A stretch of 64,000 bases of DNA from Seonamhaeicola maritimus. GTDB taxonomy: Bacteria; Bacteroidota; Bacteroidia; Flavobacteriales; Flavobacteriaceae. The stretch lies in the NCBI RefSeq assembly GCF_008056315.1, contig NZ_VRKQ01000010.1:310001-374000 (forward strand), read 5' to 3'. The position numbers and the translations under genes were made by a program. The notes under the pieces were generated by a model. It was given only the letters and a program-made list of their open reading frames with translations, was not told where the DNA came from and searched no databases. Below are positions 16,180 to 25,700 of this stretch, in pieces; the stretch's first letter is position 1, and every line of letters starts with the position of its first letter.

Positions 16180-17796
16180 TTAAAACGTATAACGCTGTGG
16201 TCCACCACGTCTAATCTCCTCACTACAATGTGCTTCAAACTTTTTAAAGTTTTCTCGGAAAGCATTGGTTAATTTAAATGCCGTAGTATAATATGCCTTA
16301 TCATCATTCCAAGTTTGTCTGGGACTCAAAACACTAGTTGGAACTCCTGGGCAGGTTCTTGGTTGTGCCACTCCAAAAACGGAGTGAATGTGATAATCAT
16401 CATAATTATACAACCCCAAATCACCATTTAACACCGCATTTATCATAGCTCTGGTATATTTTAACTCCATACGTTTACCAACGCCGTAAGGACCACCTGT
16501 CCACCCAGTATTTACGAGCCATACATTTACGCCTGCTTCTATCATTTTCTTACTTAGCATTTCCGCATATTTAGCAGGGTGCAATGGCATAAATGGTGCT
16601 CCGAAACATGCAGAAAAAGATGGCATTGGCTCAACCACTCCAGCTTCGGTACCAGCTACCTTAGCTGTGTAACCAGAAATAAAATGATATGCAGCTTGAC
16701 TAGGTGTTAACTTAGAAATTGGAGGTATTACTCCAAAAGCATCGGCAGTTAAAAAGAATATATTCTTAGGGTTCTTACCAATAGATGGAATCTGAATATT
16801 CTCTATATGATGAATTGGGTAACTCACTCTTGTGTTTTGCGTAATTGAAGTATCTCCAAAATCCACAACACCATTACCATCTAAAACTACATTTTCTAAA
16901 ATGGCTCCTTTTTTAATAGCATCATAAATCTCAGGTTCCTTATCTCTTGAAAGATTTATAACCTTGGCGTAACAACCTCCTTCAAAATTAAAGACTGTAT
17001 TTTCATTAGTCCAACCATGCTCATCATCTCCAATCAAGCTTCTATTAGGATCTGTTGACAAGGTGGTTTTACCTGTTCCAGAAAGTCCAAAGAAAATTGC
17101 TGTATCTCCGTCTTTACCAACATTTGCACTACAGTGCATAGGCAATGTGTTTTTAAACACGGGAAGAACAAAATTTAATGCTGAAAAAATACCCTTTTTA
17201 ATTTCACCGGTATACCCTGTACCTCCAACAATAGCAATTTTTTTTGAAAAATCTAAAATTGCAAAATTATGCTGGCGTGTACCATCTTCTTCTGGGTCTG
17301 CCATAAAACCTGGGGCATTCATAACAGTCCATTCTGGATTAAAATTATTAAGTTCATCCTCCGTTGGTCTGATGAACATATTATGAGCAAACTGATTACT
17401 CCAAGGATACTCATTAAATACTCTAATACTTAATTTATAATTATCATCGGCACAAGCATAACAATCTCTAACATATACTTCTTTATTAGAAAGATAGCTT
17501 ACCATTTTACTATACAATCTCCCAAACTTATCGGGGTCAAAAGGAATGTTAATATCACCCCACCAAACACGGTCTTTGGTAATATCATCTTTTACAATAA
17601 ACCTATCCTTTGGAGAGCGTCCCGTAAACTCCCCAGTACTTATGGCTAAAGAACCTGAGGAAACTTCTACTCCAAGTCCCTTTTCAACTGAAATATCATG
17701 AAGTTGTTCTGGAGACAACTGATAATTTATTTTAGCGTTCTTAATACCATATTGATCCAAAGAAATAGTTTTCGAAACTTGATTATAGCTATTCAT
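16180..17796 (-). CDS. pckA: Phosphoenolpyruvate carboxykinase (ATP)
   Basis: The protein has about 538 residues and all the landmarks of ATP-type PEPCK: FTGRSPKDRF near the N-terminus, the P-loop kinase motif GLSGTGKTTLS with STDPNR, IGDDEHGW, and the NTGWTGGPYG segment. It interconverts oxaloacetate and PEP in gluconeogenesis. An ATG at 17814 gives six extra residues (MIYKQI), but the ATG at 17796 (MNSYNQ) lies 26 bases after the TAnnTTTG element and is preferred. It is flanked by its own promoter and terminator. Confidence 0.97.
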   Translation of the reverse strand: MNSYNQVSKTISLDQYGIKNAKINYQLSPEQLHDISVEKGLGVEVSSGSLAISTGEFTGRSPKDRFIVKDDITKDRVWWGDINIPFDPDKFGRLYSKMVSYLSNKEVYVRDCYACADDNYKLSIRVFNEYPWSNQFAHNMFIRPTEDELNNFNPEWTVMNAPGFMADPEEDGTRQHNFAILDFSKKIAIVGGTGYTGEIKKGIFSALNFVLPVFKNTLPMHCSANVGKDGDTAIFFGLSGTGKTTLSTDPNRSLIGDDEHGWTNENTVFNFEGGCYAKVINLSRDKEPEIYDAIKKGAILENVVLDGNGVVDFGDTSITQNTRVSYPIHHIENIQIPSIGKNPKNIFFLTADAFGVIPPISKLTPSQAAYHFISGYTAKVAGTEAGVVEPMPSFSACFGAPFMPLHPAKYAEMLSKKMIEAGVNVWLVNTGWTGGPYGVGKRMELKYTRAMINAVLNGDLGLYNYDDYHIHSVFGVAQPRTCPGVPTSVLSPRQTWNDDKAYYTTAFKLTNAFRENFKKFEAHCSEEIRRGGPQRYTF

Positions 17797-17822
17797 AATT
17801 TGCTTATAAATCATTTAATACG

Positions 17823-17830
17823 CAAAAATA
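17823..17830 (-). promoter_or_regulatory. Bacteroidota -7 promoter element of pckA
   Basis: On the minus strand this reads TATTTTTG followed by CG, matching TAnnTTTG. It ends 26 bases before the ATG at 17796. Confidence 0.5.
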
Positions 17831-17859
17831 AAATAATTATTTTGAATTATTCGTGATTT

Positions 17860-18255
17860 TTAACTCGATTTAACTTCTTTTTTTGAAAAATTCACAATTA
17901 ACAAGCTCCAAGCGAGAATAAATAAAAACCCTCCAATTGGAGTAATGAATCCAATTGCTTTAAAATCAAAAGCAGATAAGGAATTTGTAGCTAAACCATA
18001 AATTGATCCTGAAAAAAATAAGGTTCCAAAAACAACAAAATAATAAATCACTGTTTTGAATTTTTTAGCTATTAAAGAGCTACTTCCAACAAACAACAAT
18101 AGAATGGCATGATACATTTGATAGCGAACCCCGGTTTCAAAAGATTTTTGAGCTTCAGGAGTAATTAATTCTTTTAATCCATGTGCTCCAAAAGCTCCCA
18201 AAATAACAGCTATAAGCCCTAAGATAGAGGCCGTAATTAAAATTGTTTTATTCAT
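17860..18255 (-). CDS. DUF423 small membrane protein
   Basis: This 131-residue protein has four predicted membrane helices and the DUF423 N-terminal pattern LGAFGAHGLK (about 20-29), followed by FETGVRYQMYHA. DUF423 proteins (YgdD/YwdK-like) are widespread inner-membrane proteins without a known function. It lies upstream of pckA on the same strand, with pckA having its own promoter element. Confidence 0.88.
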   Translation of the reverse strand: MNKTILITASILGLIAVILGAFGAHGLKELITPEAQKSFETGVRYQMYHAILLLFVGSSSLIAKKFKTVIYYFVVFGTLFFSGSIYGLATNSLSAFDFKAIGFITPIGGFLFILAWSLLIVNFSKKEVKSS

Positions 18256-18399
18256 GATAAGGTGCTTTCATAATTATGATTGTAAAATTACTCAACTAAT
18301 TTTATTAAATATAACATTTAAAGGATTGATTAGGAATGTTATTCGATTTACCTGAACAATCAATTATAATATTTTAGTTTTAATTTGAAACCAAATGAT

Positions 18400-18407
18400 T
18401 ACATTTG
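18400..18407 (+). promoter_or_regulatory. Bacteroidota -7 promoter element of the Lrp-type gene
   Basis: TACATTTG matches TAnnTTTG and ends 26 bases before the ATG at 18434. Confidence 0.5.
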
Positions 18408-18433
18408 CGTTCTAAACAGAAACAACAAACTCA

Positions 18434-18904
18434 ATGAAATCAAAAGAGAAAGCCCTTACTATTGACGGTATAGATAAAAAAATATTACGTGCGTTAATGG
18501 TTGATGCTAGAACACCTATTCTTGAAATTGCTCGTAATGTTGGTATTTCAGGAGCTGCTATTCATCAGCGTCTTCGAAAACTTGAAAAATCTGGATTAAT
18601 AACAGGTTCTAAATTTGTAATTAATCCAAGGGTTTTAGGTTATACTACGGTTGCTTTTATTGGAGTCTATTTAGACAAAGCTATTCACAACCCCGAAGCT
18701 ATTAAGCAACTTAAAAAAGTCCCGGAAGTTTTAGAATGCCATTACACCACTGGAAATTGGAATGTTTTAATTAAAATTATTTGTAAAAATAATGCACATT
18801 TAATGCATTTACTTAATGATGAAATTCAGACCATTGCTGGTGTTTCAAGAACAGAAACATTTATTTCTCTAGACCAGCAAATTGATAGACAGATGAAGAT
18901 TTAA
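18434..18904 (+). CDS. Lrp/AsnC-family transcriptional regulator
   Basis: This 156-residue protein has an N-terminal helix-turn-helix (about 12-60; DGIDKKILRALMVDAR, then ISGAAIHQRLRKLEKSGLI). A C-terminal RAM/ligand domain follows (VAFIGVYLDKA, CHYTTGNWNVLIKI). Lrp-type proteins respond to amino acids and often control amino-acid catabolism. Alanine dehydrogenase lies about 13 kb away and would be a typical target, but no binding site can be shown. A DUF1080 gene follows after 23 bases. Confidence 0.92.
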   Translation: MKSKEKALTIDGIDKKILRALMVDARTPILEIARNVGISGAAIHQRLRKLEKSGLITGSKFVINPRVLGYTTVAFIGVYLDKAIHNPEAIKQLKKVPEVLECHYTTGNWNVLIKIICKNNAHLMHLLNDEIQTIAGVSRTETFISLDQQIDRQMKI

Positions 18905-18927
18905 AAACCGCCCAACTATATTCTTAT

Positions 18928-19653
18928 ATGACAAAAACTAACTTTGTTTTAAGCCTTTTCATTGGTCTTATAGGTTTTACTGTTATTGCTCAAAAAATTG
19001 AATGGCATAATCCATTTCCGCAAAACGAATTGAATTCCATTTATACAACAACCTACAAAACTGATTCAAGCGGTGAAAACAACTATGTATTTGAAATAAA
19101 AAAAAATAAAATAAATGTTTTATTTGACTGGAAAGGTGACAAAGCTCCTTTTGCCTTATTAAGTACAACAAAGAAATACAGCAGTTTTAATTTAGAGTTG
19201 GAATACAAGTGGGGTGAGCGTAAATTTGCCCCTAGATCAGAACAGAAAAGAGATGCTGGTATTTTATTCCACATTAATGGAGACATTGTTATTTGGCCTT
19301 CTAGTCTAGAGTGTCAAATACAAGAAAATGATACTGGTGATTTATGGGTAATTAAGGGTCCTAAAGTAAGTGTTATAAACCCCGACAATTCGGAAACATT
19401 AGTAGACTCAAGTGGAGAAAAAGAATATATGAGAGGTGTTAAATTTGCTAATAATGAAAATAAGGGATGGAATAAGGTCCGTTTGGAAGTTAGATCTAAC
19501 AAATCTGCAAAATTTTATGTTAACGGAAAATTAGTTAATGAAATTGTTAATTTTCTTGATTCGAATGGTAATCCTTTGAACAGTGGTTTTATTGGTATTC
19601 AAGCCGAGGGAGCAGAGTTAACTTATAGAAATATCAAAATTCAAGAAATTTAG
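18928..19653 (+). CDS. Secreted DUF1080 (3-keto-disaccharide hydrolase-type) protein
   Basis: This 241-residue protein has a signal peptide (about 1-21, ending VIAQ). It is followed by a concanavalin-like beta-sandwich of the DUF1080 family: FNLELEYKWGERKFAPRS, RDAGILFHI, WPSSLECQIQEN, NKVRLEVR and FYVNGKLVNE. Some members of this family hydrolyse 3-keto-glycosides, and others are uncharacterised carbohydrate-related proteins. Substrate and localisation (periplasm or surface) are inferred. It probably shares the Lrp gene transcript and ends at a strong terminator. Confidence 0.85.
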   Translation: MTKTNFVLSLFIGLIGFTVIAQKIEWHNPFPQNELNSIYTTTYKTDSSGENNYVFEIKKNKINVLFDWKGDKAPFALLSTTKKYSSFNLELEYKWGERKFAPRSEQKRDAGILFHINGDIVIWPSSLECQIQENDTGDLWVIKGPKVSVINPDNSETLVDSSGEKEYMRGVKFANNENKGWNKVRLEVRSNKSAKFYVNGKLVNEIVNFLDSNGNPLNSGFIGIQAEGAELTYRNIKIQEI

Positions 19654-19676
19654 TATAACTAAACTATCAAAAGAAA

Positions 19677-19709
19677 ACAAAAAGCCCAAGTATTCCTTGG
19701 GCTTTTTGT
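19677..19709. terminator. Bidirectional terminator between the DUF1080 gene and glyS
   Basis: A 14-bp stem, ACAAAAAGCCCAAG (19677-19690) with CTTGGGCTTTTTGT (19696-19709), has a 5-base loop. Confidence 0.9.
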
Positions 19710-19749
19710 TGATATTATATGAGATGCTAAAACAAGTTCTACATAACAA

Positions 19750-21294
19750 CTACTTCATCTTCATTAACCAAGAACGCACATCTACTTCATTCTTAATTAT
19801 GCTTCTCAATTCGTCGATCTTAACACGTTGTTGCTCCATGGTATCTCTATGACGAATTGTTACTGTGTTATCTTCTAAAGTGTCATGATCTACGGTAATA
19901 CAGAATGGTGTCCCGTTTGCATCCTGACGTCTATAACGTCTACCAACCGCATCTTTTTCATCATAAACAACATTGAAATCCCATTTCAATTCATCAACAA
20001 TTTTACGCGCTATATCAGGTAGTCCATCTTTTTTAACCAAAGGTAAAATAGCAGCCTTTACCGGAGCTAAAACACTAGGCAATTTTAAAACCGTTCTACT
20101 TGTTCCATTTTCTAATTCCTCATCTTGTAAAGAGTTTGAGAAAACTGCTAAAAACATTCTATCTAAACCAATAGAAGTTTCTAATACGTAAGGTGTATAA
20201 CTTGCATTATCTTCATGATCAAAATATTGTAACTTCTTTCCTGAATATTCCTCATGCGCCTTTAGATCGAAATCTGTTCTAGAATGAATACCCTCTAACT
20301 CTTTAAACCCAAAAGGAAACTTAAATTCAATATCTGCAGCGGCATCAGCATAATGCGCTAATTTCTCATGGTCATGGAATCGATAATTATCTTCTCCCAT
20401 TCCTAATGACAAATGCCATTTTAAACGGGTTTCCTTCCAATGCTCATACCATTCTTTTTGAGTACCTGGTTTAATAAAGAATTGCATTTCCATTTGTTCA
20501 AACTCACGCATTCTAAAAATGAATTGTCTTGCTACAATTTCATTTCTAAACGCCTTACCTGTTTGTGCAATTCCGAAAGGAATTTTTAAACGACTCGTTT
20601 TTTGAACATTTAAAAAGTTCACAAAAATACCTTGAGCCGTTTCCGGACGTAAATATAAGTCCATAGCACTATCAGCCGAAGCTCCTAGTTTAGTTCCAAA
20701 CATCAAGTTGAATTGCTTAACATCTGTCCAGTTTTTAGAACCAGTTAATGGGTCGGCAATTCCCAACTCTTCAATAAGGGCTTTAACATCGGCCAAATCT
20801 TCATTTTCTAAAGATTTTGCCATTCTAGATAGAATGGTATTTATCTTTTCTTGATACCCTAAAACGCGTCCGTTAGTTGACACAAATTCTTCTTTAATAA
20901 AAGCATCGCCAAAACGTTTAGCTGCTTTTTTTACTTCTTTATCAATCTTTGTTTCAATTTTAGCGCAATAGTCTTCAATTAAAACATCTGCTCTATAGCG
21001 TTTTTTAGAATCCTTATTATCAATTAATGGGTCGTTAAAAGCATCAACGTGCCCAGATGCTTTCCAAGTAGTTGGGTGCATAAAAATTGCAGCATCAATA
21101 CCTACAATATTTTCATTCATTTGCACCATGGCTTTCCACCAGTAGTCTCTTATGTTTTTCTTTAACTCTGCTCCGTTCTGAGCATAGTCATAAACTGCAC
21201 TTAAACCATCATAAATTTCACTACTTTGAAATACATATCCGTATTCCTTTGCATGCGAAATAACCTTCTTAAATTTATCGTCTTGATTTGCCAT
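19750..21294 (-). CDS. glyS: Glycyl-tRNA synthetase (homodimeric, class II)
   Basis: This 514-residue protein is the single-chain alpha2 form of GlyRS. It has the N-terminal motif GYVFQSSEIYDGLSAVYDYA, class II motif 2 (FRNEIVARQFIFRMREFEQME) and motif 3 (ETSIGLDRMFLAVF), with an anticodon-binding domain in the last ~110 residues. It charges tRNA-Gly. A TAnnTTTG element ends only 5 bases before the ATG. Because the N-terminus agrees with the family start, the transcript may be leaderless, or that element may be fortuitous. Confidence 0.96.
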   Translation of the reverse strand: MANQDDKFKKVISHAKEYGYVFQSSEIYDGLSAVYDYAQNGAELKKNIRDYWWKAMVQMNENIVGIDAAIFMHPTTWKASGHVDAFNDPLIDNKDSKKRYRADVLIEDYCAKIETKIDKEVKKAAKRFGDAFIKEEFVSTNGRVLGYQEKINTILSRMAKSLENEDLADVKALIEELGIADPLTGSKNWTDVKQFNLMFGTKLGASADSAMDLYLRPETAQGIFVNFLNVQKTSRLKIPFGIAQTGKAFRNEIVARQFIFRMREFEQMEMQFFIKPGTQKEWYEHWKETRLKWHLSLGMGEDNYRFHDHEKLAHYADAAADIEFKFPFGFKELEGIHSRTDFDLKAHEEYSGKKLQYFDHEDNASYTPYVLETSIGLDRMFLAVFSNSLQDEELENGTSRTVLKLPSVLAPVKAAILPLVKKDGLPDIARKIVDELKWDFNVVYDEKDAVGRRYRRQDANGTPFCITVDHDTLEDNTVTIRHRDTMEQQRVKIDELRSIIKNEVDVRSWLMKMK

Positions 21295-21299
21295 AGGTG

Positions 21300-21307
21300 C
21301 AAAAATA
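21300..21307 (-). promoter_or_regulatory. Possible -7 promoter element of glyS (leaderless spacing)
   Basis: On the minus strand this reads TATTTTTG, matching TAnnTTTG. It ends only 5 bases before the glyS ATG, which would make the message leaderless. Confidence 0.35.
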
Positions 21308-21400
21308 AAAAACCCCTTGAAACTAAAAGCTTTCAGGCCTAAAAATTAAACCAAAATTGACATATTTTTTGATTAAGTTTACAACAACATGTCTTTTTAA

Positions 21401-22081
21401 ATGTTTAAGTCTTTAGTAAATCTATTTTTCCCAAAAGTCTGTTATGCTTGTCTTAATTTACTTAATGACAATGAAGACACCATTTGTATAGATTGTAGGC
21501 ACGAATTACCAGTTACTAATTTTCATTTTGATAATAATGAAGCTGTAAAAAAAGTACTGTATGGACGTGCAAATATTGAAAACGGCACCGCCTTATTTAG
21601 ATTTGAAAAAAAAGGACTTGTACAAAATCTAATTCACGGTTTAAAGTATAAAGGTTATGAAAACATAGGATACGTCTTAGGCAATTGGTTAGGTGGGGAA
21701 CTTAAAACGATTGATTCTTACAAATCCATAGACATTGTTGTTCCGGTTCCGCTACATAAAAAGAAAATAAAGAAACGAGGTTATAATCAGGTTGCTAAAT
21801 TTGGACAGCAAATAGCCGAATCGCTTGATGCCATTTATACTGAAGATGCTTTAGTTAAAATCACTAACACAAAATCTCAAACCAAGAAAACCAGATTATC
21901 TAGATGGAAAAACAGCGATGAACTTTTCACTTTAAAAAACATAAATTCTATAGAAAATAAACATATCCTTTTAGTAGATGACATTATTACAACTGGAGCA
22001 ACTTTAGAAGCCTGTGCTTCTGTTTTAAACTATGCCAAAAACGTTAAAATAAGTATTGCAACCATGGCAATAGTGCCTTAA
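21401..22081 (+). CDS. ComF-family phosphoribosyltransferase-like protein
   Basis: This 226-residue protein has an N-terminal zinc-ribbon-like segment (CYAC near 14-17 and CIDC near 29-32). A PRTase-fold domain follows with VPVPLHKKKIKKRGYNQ and the PRPP loop LLVDDIITTGATLEAC. ComF proteins are linked to DNA uptake in naturally competent bacteria, but the molecular role is still vague. The gene is followed immediately by the Ig-like lipoprotein gene on the same strand. Confidence 0.9.
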   Translation: MFKSLVNLFFPKVCYACLNLLNDNEDTICIDCRHELPVTNFHFDNNEAVKKVLYGRANIENGTALFRFEKKGLVQNLIHGLKYKGYENIGYVLGNWLGGELKTIDSYKSIDIVVPVPLHKKKIKKRGYNQVAKFGQQIAESLDAIYTEDALVKITNTKSQTKKTRLSRWKNSDELFTLKNINSIENKHILLVDDIITTGATLEACASVLNYAKNVKISIATMAIVP

Positions 22082-22136
22082 GTTGTCCGTTATATCTCTA
22101 AATTTATGTAGGTTTGTGCAAAATTTAAAATTGGTG

Positions 22137-23756
22137 ATGAATAAAACCCTTTCAAATTTTATTTTAATTATTTTTTTAAGTCTCGTTTTTATAAACTGTG
22201 CTAACCGAGGAACTCCTGAAGGAGGACCAAAAGACGAAACTCCTCCAGTAATTTTAAAATCAATTCCAGAAAATTATACTACCAATTTTGAAGGAACTGA
22301 AATCAAGGTTTATTTTGATGAATATGTGAAAATTAAAGACCTTCAAAAACAACTCATAATATCACCTCCAATGAAAACCCAGCCGGAGGTTAAACCTATA
22401 AGTGGTGCTAGCAAATACATTACCATTAAAATATTTGACACACTTCAACCCAACACAACGTACGCCTTTAACTTTGGAAATAGTATCACAGATAATAATG
22501 AAGGAAACCCTTACCCGTATTACAGATATGTATTTTCCACAGGGAACTATATAGACTCACTTACCGTAAAAGGCAATATAATGGATGCTTTTAATAAAGA
22601 CCCAGAAACCTTTGTTAACGTTGCATTATATGAGGTTGATTCTACTTATACAGATTCTATTATTTATAAAGAAGTCCCAAAATATATAACGAATACACTA
22701 GATAGCCTAACAACATTTTCTATTGAAAACATCAAAGAAGGAAAATACATGTTGATGGCCTTAAAAGACAATAATGGTGACAATAAATTCCAGCAAAAAT
22801 CTGATCAAATAGCGTTTCATAAAGAATTTATTACTGTGCCAACAGATTCCCTTTATACCATGAAGTTATTTAATGAGGAATTAGATTTTAAGGCTGTAAG
22901 ACCTAAATTGGAATCTGGCGAAAAAATTGCTTTCGGATATGAGGGTGATTATAAAAACATGAAAATTGATATCCTTTCTGAAGTACCAGAAGAATTCGAA
23001 TACCACATTACCAAGGATGAAAAAGCAGACACTTTATATTATTGGTACACACCAAGAATGGAGGTTGATTCGTTGATTTTTAAAATTACTAGTATTGATT
23101 ACGAAAAAGACTACACCGCTAGAATCAGTATACAAGAAAGAGATTCATTAATAATTAAGGAATCTACCACTGGAACTATAGGACTTGATGAATTATTTAA
23201 AATTAGCGGTAGCACTCCTTTTGTTTCTTTTGATGTGGCAAAGGCTAAGTTAATTGATAAAGATTCAGCAAATGTTGATTTCAGAACCAAATTTGACACC
23301 ATAAATAATTCCTATGTTTTCGACTTTAAAAAGAGCTATGAGAATAGATATGTAATGACAATTATGCCTGAAGCATTTAAAGATCTTTTTGAAGGAACCA
23401 ATGTTGACACATTAATGTACTCGGTTGGCACAAAAAAAGAATCTGATTATGGATTTGCCCGTTTAACTTTAATTGGAGCTAAATACCCTGCTATTATCCA
23501 ATTAACCGATACTTCGGGTGAAGTAAAAGTTGAAAAATATTCAACAGAACCAGAGCAAGTAGACTTTTTAGATTTAACACCTGGAAAGTATTATGTAAGA
23601 GTGATTCATGACGCTAATGGTAACAGAAAGTATGATACTGGGAGTTATTTGAAGAAGATACAACCTGAACATGTGAGTCATTTTATTTTTGATAATGATG
23701 AACAAGTACGCGCCAACTGGGGCCTCATTCAAACATTAAATTTTATCTCAGATTAA
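22137..23756 (+). CDS. Lipoprotein with N-terminal Big_5/Ig-like domain
   Basis: The ATG at 22137 gives 539 residues: a signal peptide with lipobox and Cys21 (VFINC), then the segment GTPEGGPKDETPPVI. The first ~110 residues match the bacterial Ig-like Big_5 type (KVYFDEYVKI, PNTTYAFNFGNSITDNNEGN). The rest is beta-rich with repeated carboxypeptidase-regulatory-like patterns (KEGKYMLMALKDNNGDNKF and GKYYVRVIHDANGNRKYD). An upstream TTG at 22083 would place 18 non-signal residues in front and is rejected. It is a probable outer-membrane lipoprotein of unknown function, and its last 14 bases overlap the convergent nitrilase gene. Confidence 0.82.
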   Translation: MNKTLSNFILIIFLSLVFINCANRGTPEGGPKDETPPVILKSIPENYTTNFEGTEIKVYFDEYVKIKDLQKQLIISPPMKTQPEVKPISGASKYITIKIFDTLQPNTTYAFNFGNSITDNNEGNPYPYYRYVFSTGNYIDSLTVKGNIMDAFNKDPETFVNVALYEVDSTYTDSIIYKEVPKYITNTLDSLTTFSIENIKEGKYMLMALKDNNGDNKFQQKSDQIAFHKEFITVPTDSLYTMKLFNEELDFKAVRPKLESGEKIAFGYEGDYKNMKIDILSEVPEEFEYHITKDEKADTLYYWYTPRMEVDSLIFKITSIDYEKDYTARISIQERDSLIIKESTTGTIGLDELFKISGSTPFVSFDVAKAKLIDKDSANVDFRTKFDTINNSYVFDFKKSYENRYVMTIMPEAFKDLFEGTNVDTLMYSVGTKKESDYGFARLTLIGAKYPAIIQLTDTSGEVKVEKYSTEPEQVDFLDLTPGKYYVRVIHDANGNRKYDTGSYLKKIQPEHVSHFIFDNDEQVRANWGLIQTLNFISD

Positions 23757-24522
23757 AATTATCTCTATCGTTTAAGAACTTTAAGGCGTTTCGATATTTT
23801 TGAATATGTTGTTTTTCTAAGGTCACTATTTCTATTTGTTCTTTACTAGGTTGAATTGAAGTAATTTCATTTCCTAAAACATCATAAGCCGCAGAATGCC
23901 CACAATATTCAATATCAATACCGTCAACCCCTACTCTATTTACACCTATACAATAACTCATGTTTTCAATTGCACGAGCATTTAATAAAGTATCCCAAGC
24001 ATTAATACGTGGTTTTGGCCAATTAGCTACGTACAACAATACATCATAATCTTCGGTGTTTCTAGCCCAAACTGGAAAGCGAAGATCATAACATATAAGC
24101 GTACAAATTTTCCAGCCTTTATAATTCACAATAACTCTTTCATCACCACTAGCATAAGTTTTCTCTTCACCGGCCAAAGTGAAGGTATGTTTTTTATCAT
24201 AGATTGAAATATCTCCAGAGACCTCAACAAACAAAAGGCGATTGTAATATTTTTTATTTTCAGAAATCACAATACTCCCAACAAGTGCTGTTTTATGTTT
24301 AGATGCCATTTGCTTCATCCATTCCACAGTGTCTCCTTGCATGGTTTCAGCTACCTTTTCTGCATTCATAGTAAAGCCGGTTGTAAACATTTCTGGAAGT
24401 ACAACTAAATCAACTTTTTCAGAAATGGCATCTATTTTTACTGAAAAATTATCGCGATTTTGTACTGGATTCTCCCAAACTAAATCCGACTGAATTAAGG
24501 CAACTTTTAATTGTTCTTGCAT
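23743..24522 (-). CDS. Nitrilase-superfamily amidohydrolase (omega-amidase-like)
   Basis: This 259-residue protein has the nitrilase triad Glu44 (LPEMFTTGF), Lys110 (YDKKHTF) and Cys144 (LICYDLRFP). The YDLRFP variant resembles omega-amidase/YafV proteins, which hydrolyse alpha-ketoglutaramate or alpha-ketosuccinamate. The adjacent upstream gene on the same strand encodes a methionine/glutamine-type aminotransferase, which makes such keto-amides. The pair therefore looks like a methionine-salvage/glutamine-transaminase plus omega-amidase unit. Confidence 0.88.
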   Translation of the reverse strand: MQEQLKVALIQSDLVWENPVQNRDNFSVKIDAISEKVDLVVLPEMFTTGFTMNAEKVAETMQGDTVEWMKQMASKHKTALVGSIVISENKKYYNRLLFVEVSGDISIYDKKHTFTLAGEEKTYASGDERVIVNYKGWKICTLICYDLRFPVWARNTEDYDVLLYVANWPKPRINAWDTLLNARAIENMSYCIGVNRVGVDGIDIEYCGHSAAYDVLGNEITSIQPSKEQIEIVTLEKQHIQKYRNALKFLNDRDNFNLR

Positions 24523-24524
24523 AC

Positions 24525-25670
24525 TTAAATTGTGTTTAAAATATCGGCAGCTCGTTTTAAAGTCTCATCCTTTTTAGCAAAACAAAAACGAAGCACCTTA
24601 TCATCCAATCCATTAGCATTAAAAACTGATAACGGAATGGAAGCTATTTTCTTTTCAATAGTCCATCGTTTTGCTAACTCTACATCATGTTCATTAGTGA
24701 TTTCAGAATAATCTAACAACTGAAAATATGTGCCTTTTGCTGGTGAAAACTTAAACCTAGATTCTTTTATTAAATTCAAAAAGAAATCACGTCGTTCTTG
24801 ATAAAATTCAGATAACATCATATAATGCTCGGGGTTTTGCATATAATCTGCAATTCCTTTTTGAGTAGGGTGATGAACGCAAAAAACATTAAACTGATGG
24901 ACTTTTATAAACTCTTTCATCAATTCCTTAGGCGCACAACAATAGCCAATTCTCCACCCAGTATTATGAAAGGTTTTACAAAACGAAGCCACCAAAAAAC
25001 TTCTTGATTTTAAATCTGGAAACAAACATATACTTTGATGTTTTCCTTCATCAAAAATCATATGTTCATAAACCTCATCACTCAAAACTATGATGTTAGA
25101 ATCTCTTGTGATTTCCTGCAGATTAAGTATGTCTTCTTTTGAAAAAACCGAACCTGTAGGGTTGTGAGGTGAATTAATAATAATCATTCTAGTTTTATTA
25201 GTAATCTTCCCTTTCACCTCTTTCCAATCAACTTTAAAATTAACGGAAGCCCTCATTTGAATAGGCACTACTATACCGCCATTGAGTTCCACCATGGGCT
25301 GATAACTATCATAAGCCGGCTCAAAAACAACAACTTCGTCTCCCTTATTTACAAAAGTGGTTATAATAGTTGCAATAGCTTGAGTTGCCCCCGCTGTTAT
25401 AGTGATTTCAGTTTCAGGATTGTAATAAGCACTATATAGCGCATCTATTTTTTTAGCAATGGCCTCACGCAACTCATAATTCCCAGCCATAGGTGCATAA
25501 TGATTATACCCAGAATTCATGGCTTTACTAACCAAATCAACTAACTTTTTATCGCTATCAAAATCTGGAAATCCTTGAGATAAATTAACCGCATTATGCT
25601 TTGTGGCCAAACCACTCATAACTGAGAAAATAGTGGTTCCTACATTTGGAAGTTTAGAAGATTGCTGCAT
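24525..25670 (-). CDS. PLP-dependent aminotransferase (methionine/glutamine transaminase type)
   Basis: This 381-residue fold-type I aminotransferase resembles YbdL and kynurenine aminotransferase/GTK. It has the SQGFPDFD segment, the NSPHNPTG motif, SDEVYEHM, and the PLP lysine Lys232 in ASFCKTFHNTGWR. It probably transaminates methionine or aromatic amino acids, perhaps with glutamine as donor. Only two bases separate its stop from the omega-amidase-like gene, which supports the glutaminase II (transaminase plus omega-amidase) pathway. Confidence 0.88.
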   Translation of the reverse strand: MQQSSKLPNVGTTIFSVMSGLATKHNAVNLSQGFPDFDSDKKLVDLVSKAMNSGYNHYAPMAGNYELREAIAKKIDALYSAYYNPETEITITAGATQAIATIITTFVNKGDEVVVFEPAYDSYQPMVELNGGIVVPIQMRASVNFKVDWKEVKGKITNKTRMIIINSPHNPTGSVFSKEDILNLQEITRDSNIIVLSDEVYEHMIFDEGKHQSICLFPDLKSRSFLVASFCKTFHNTGWRIGYCCAPKELMKEFIKVHQFNVFCVHHPTQKGIADYMQNPEHYMMLSEFYQERRDFFLNLIKESRFKFSPAKGTYFQLLDYSEITNEHDVELAKRWTIEKKIASIPLSVFNANGLDDKVLRFCFAKKDETLKRAADILNTI

Positions 25671-25700
25671 GAGTTAAAGATAAGGACTTATCTAGAAAAC

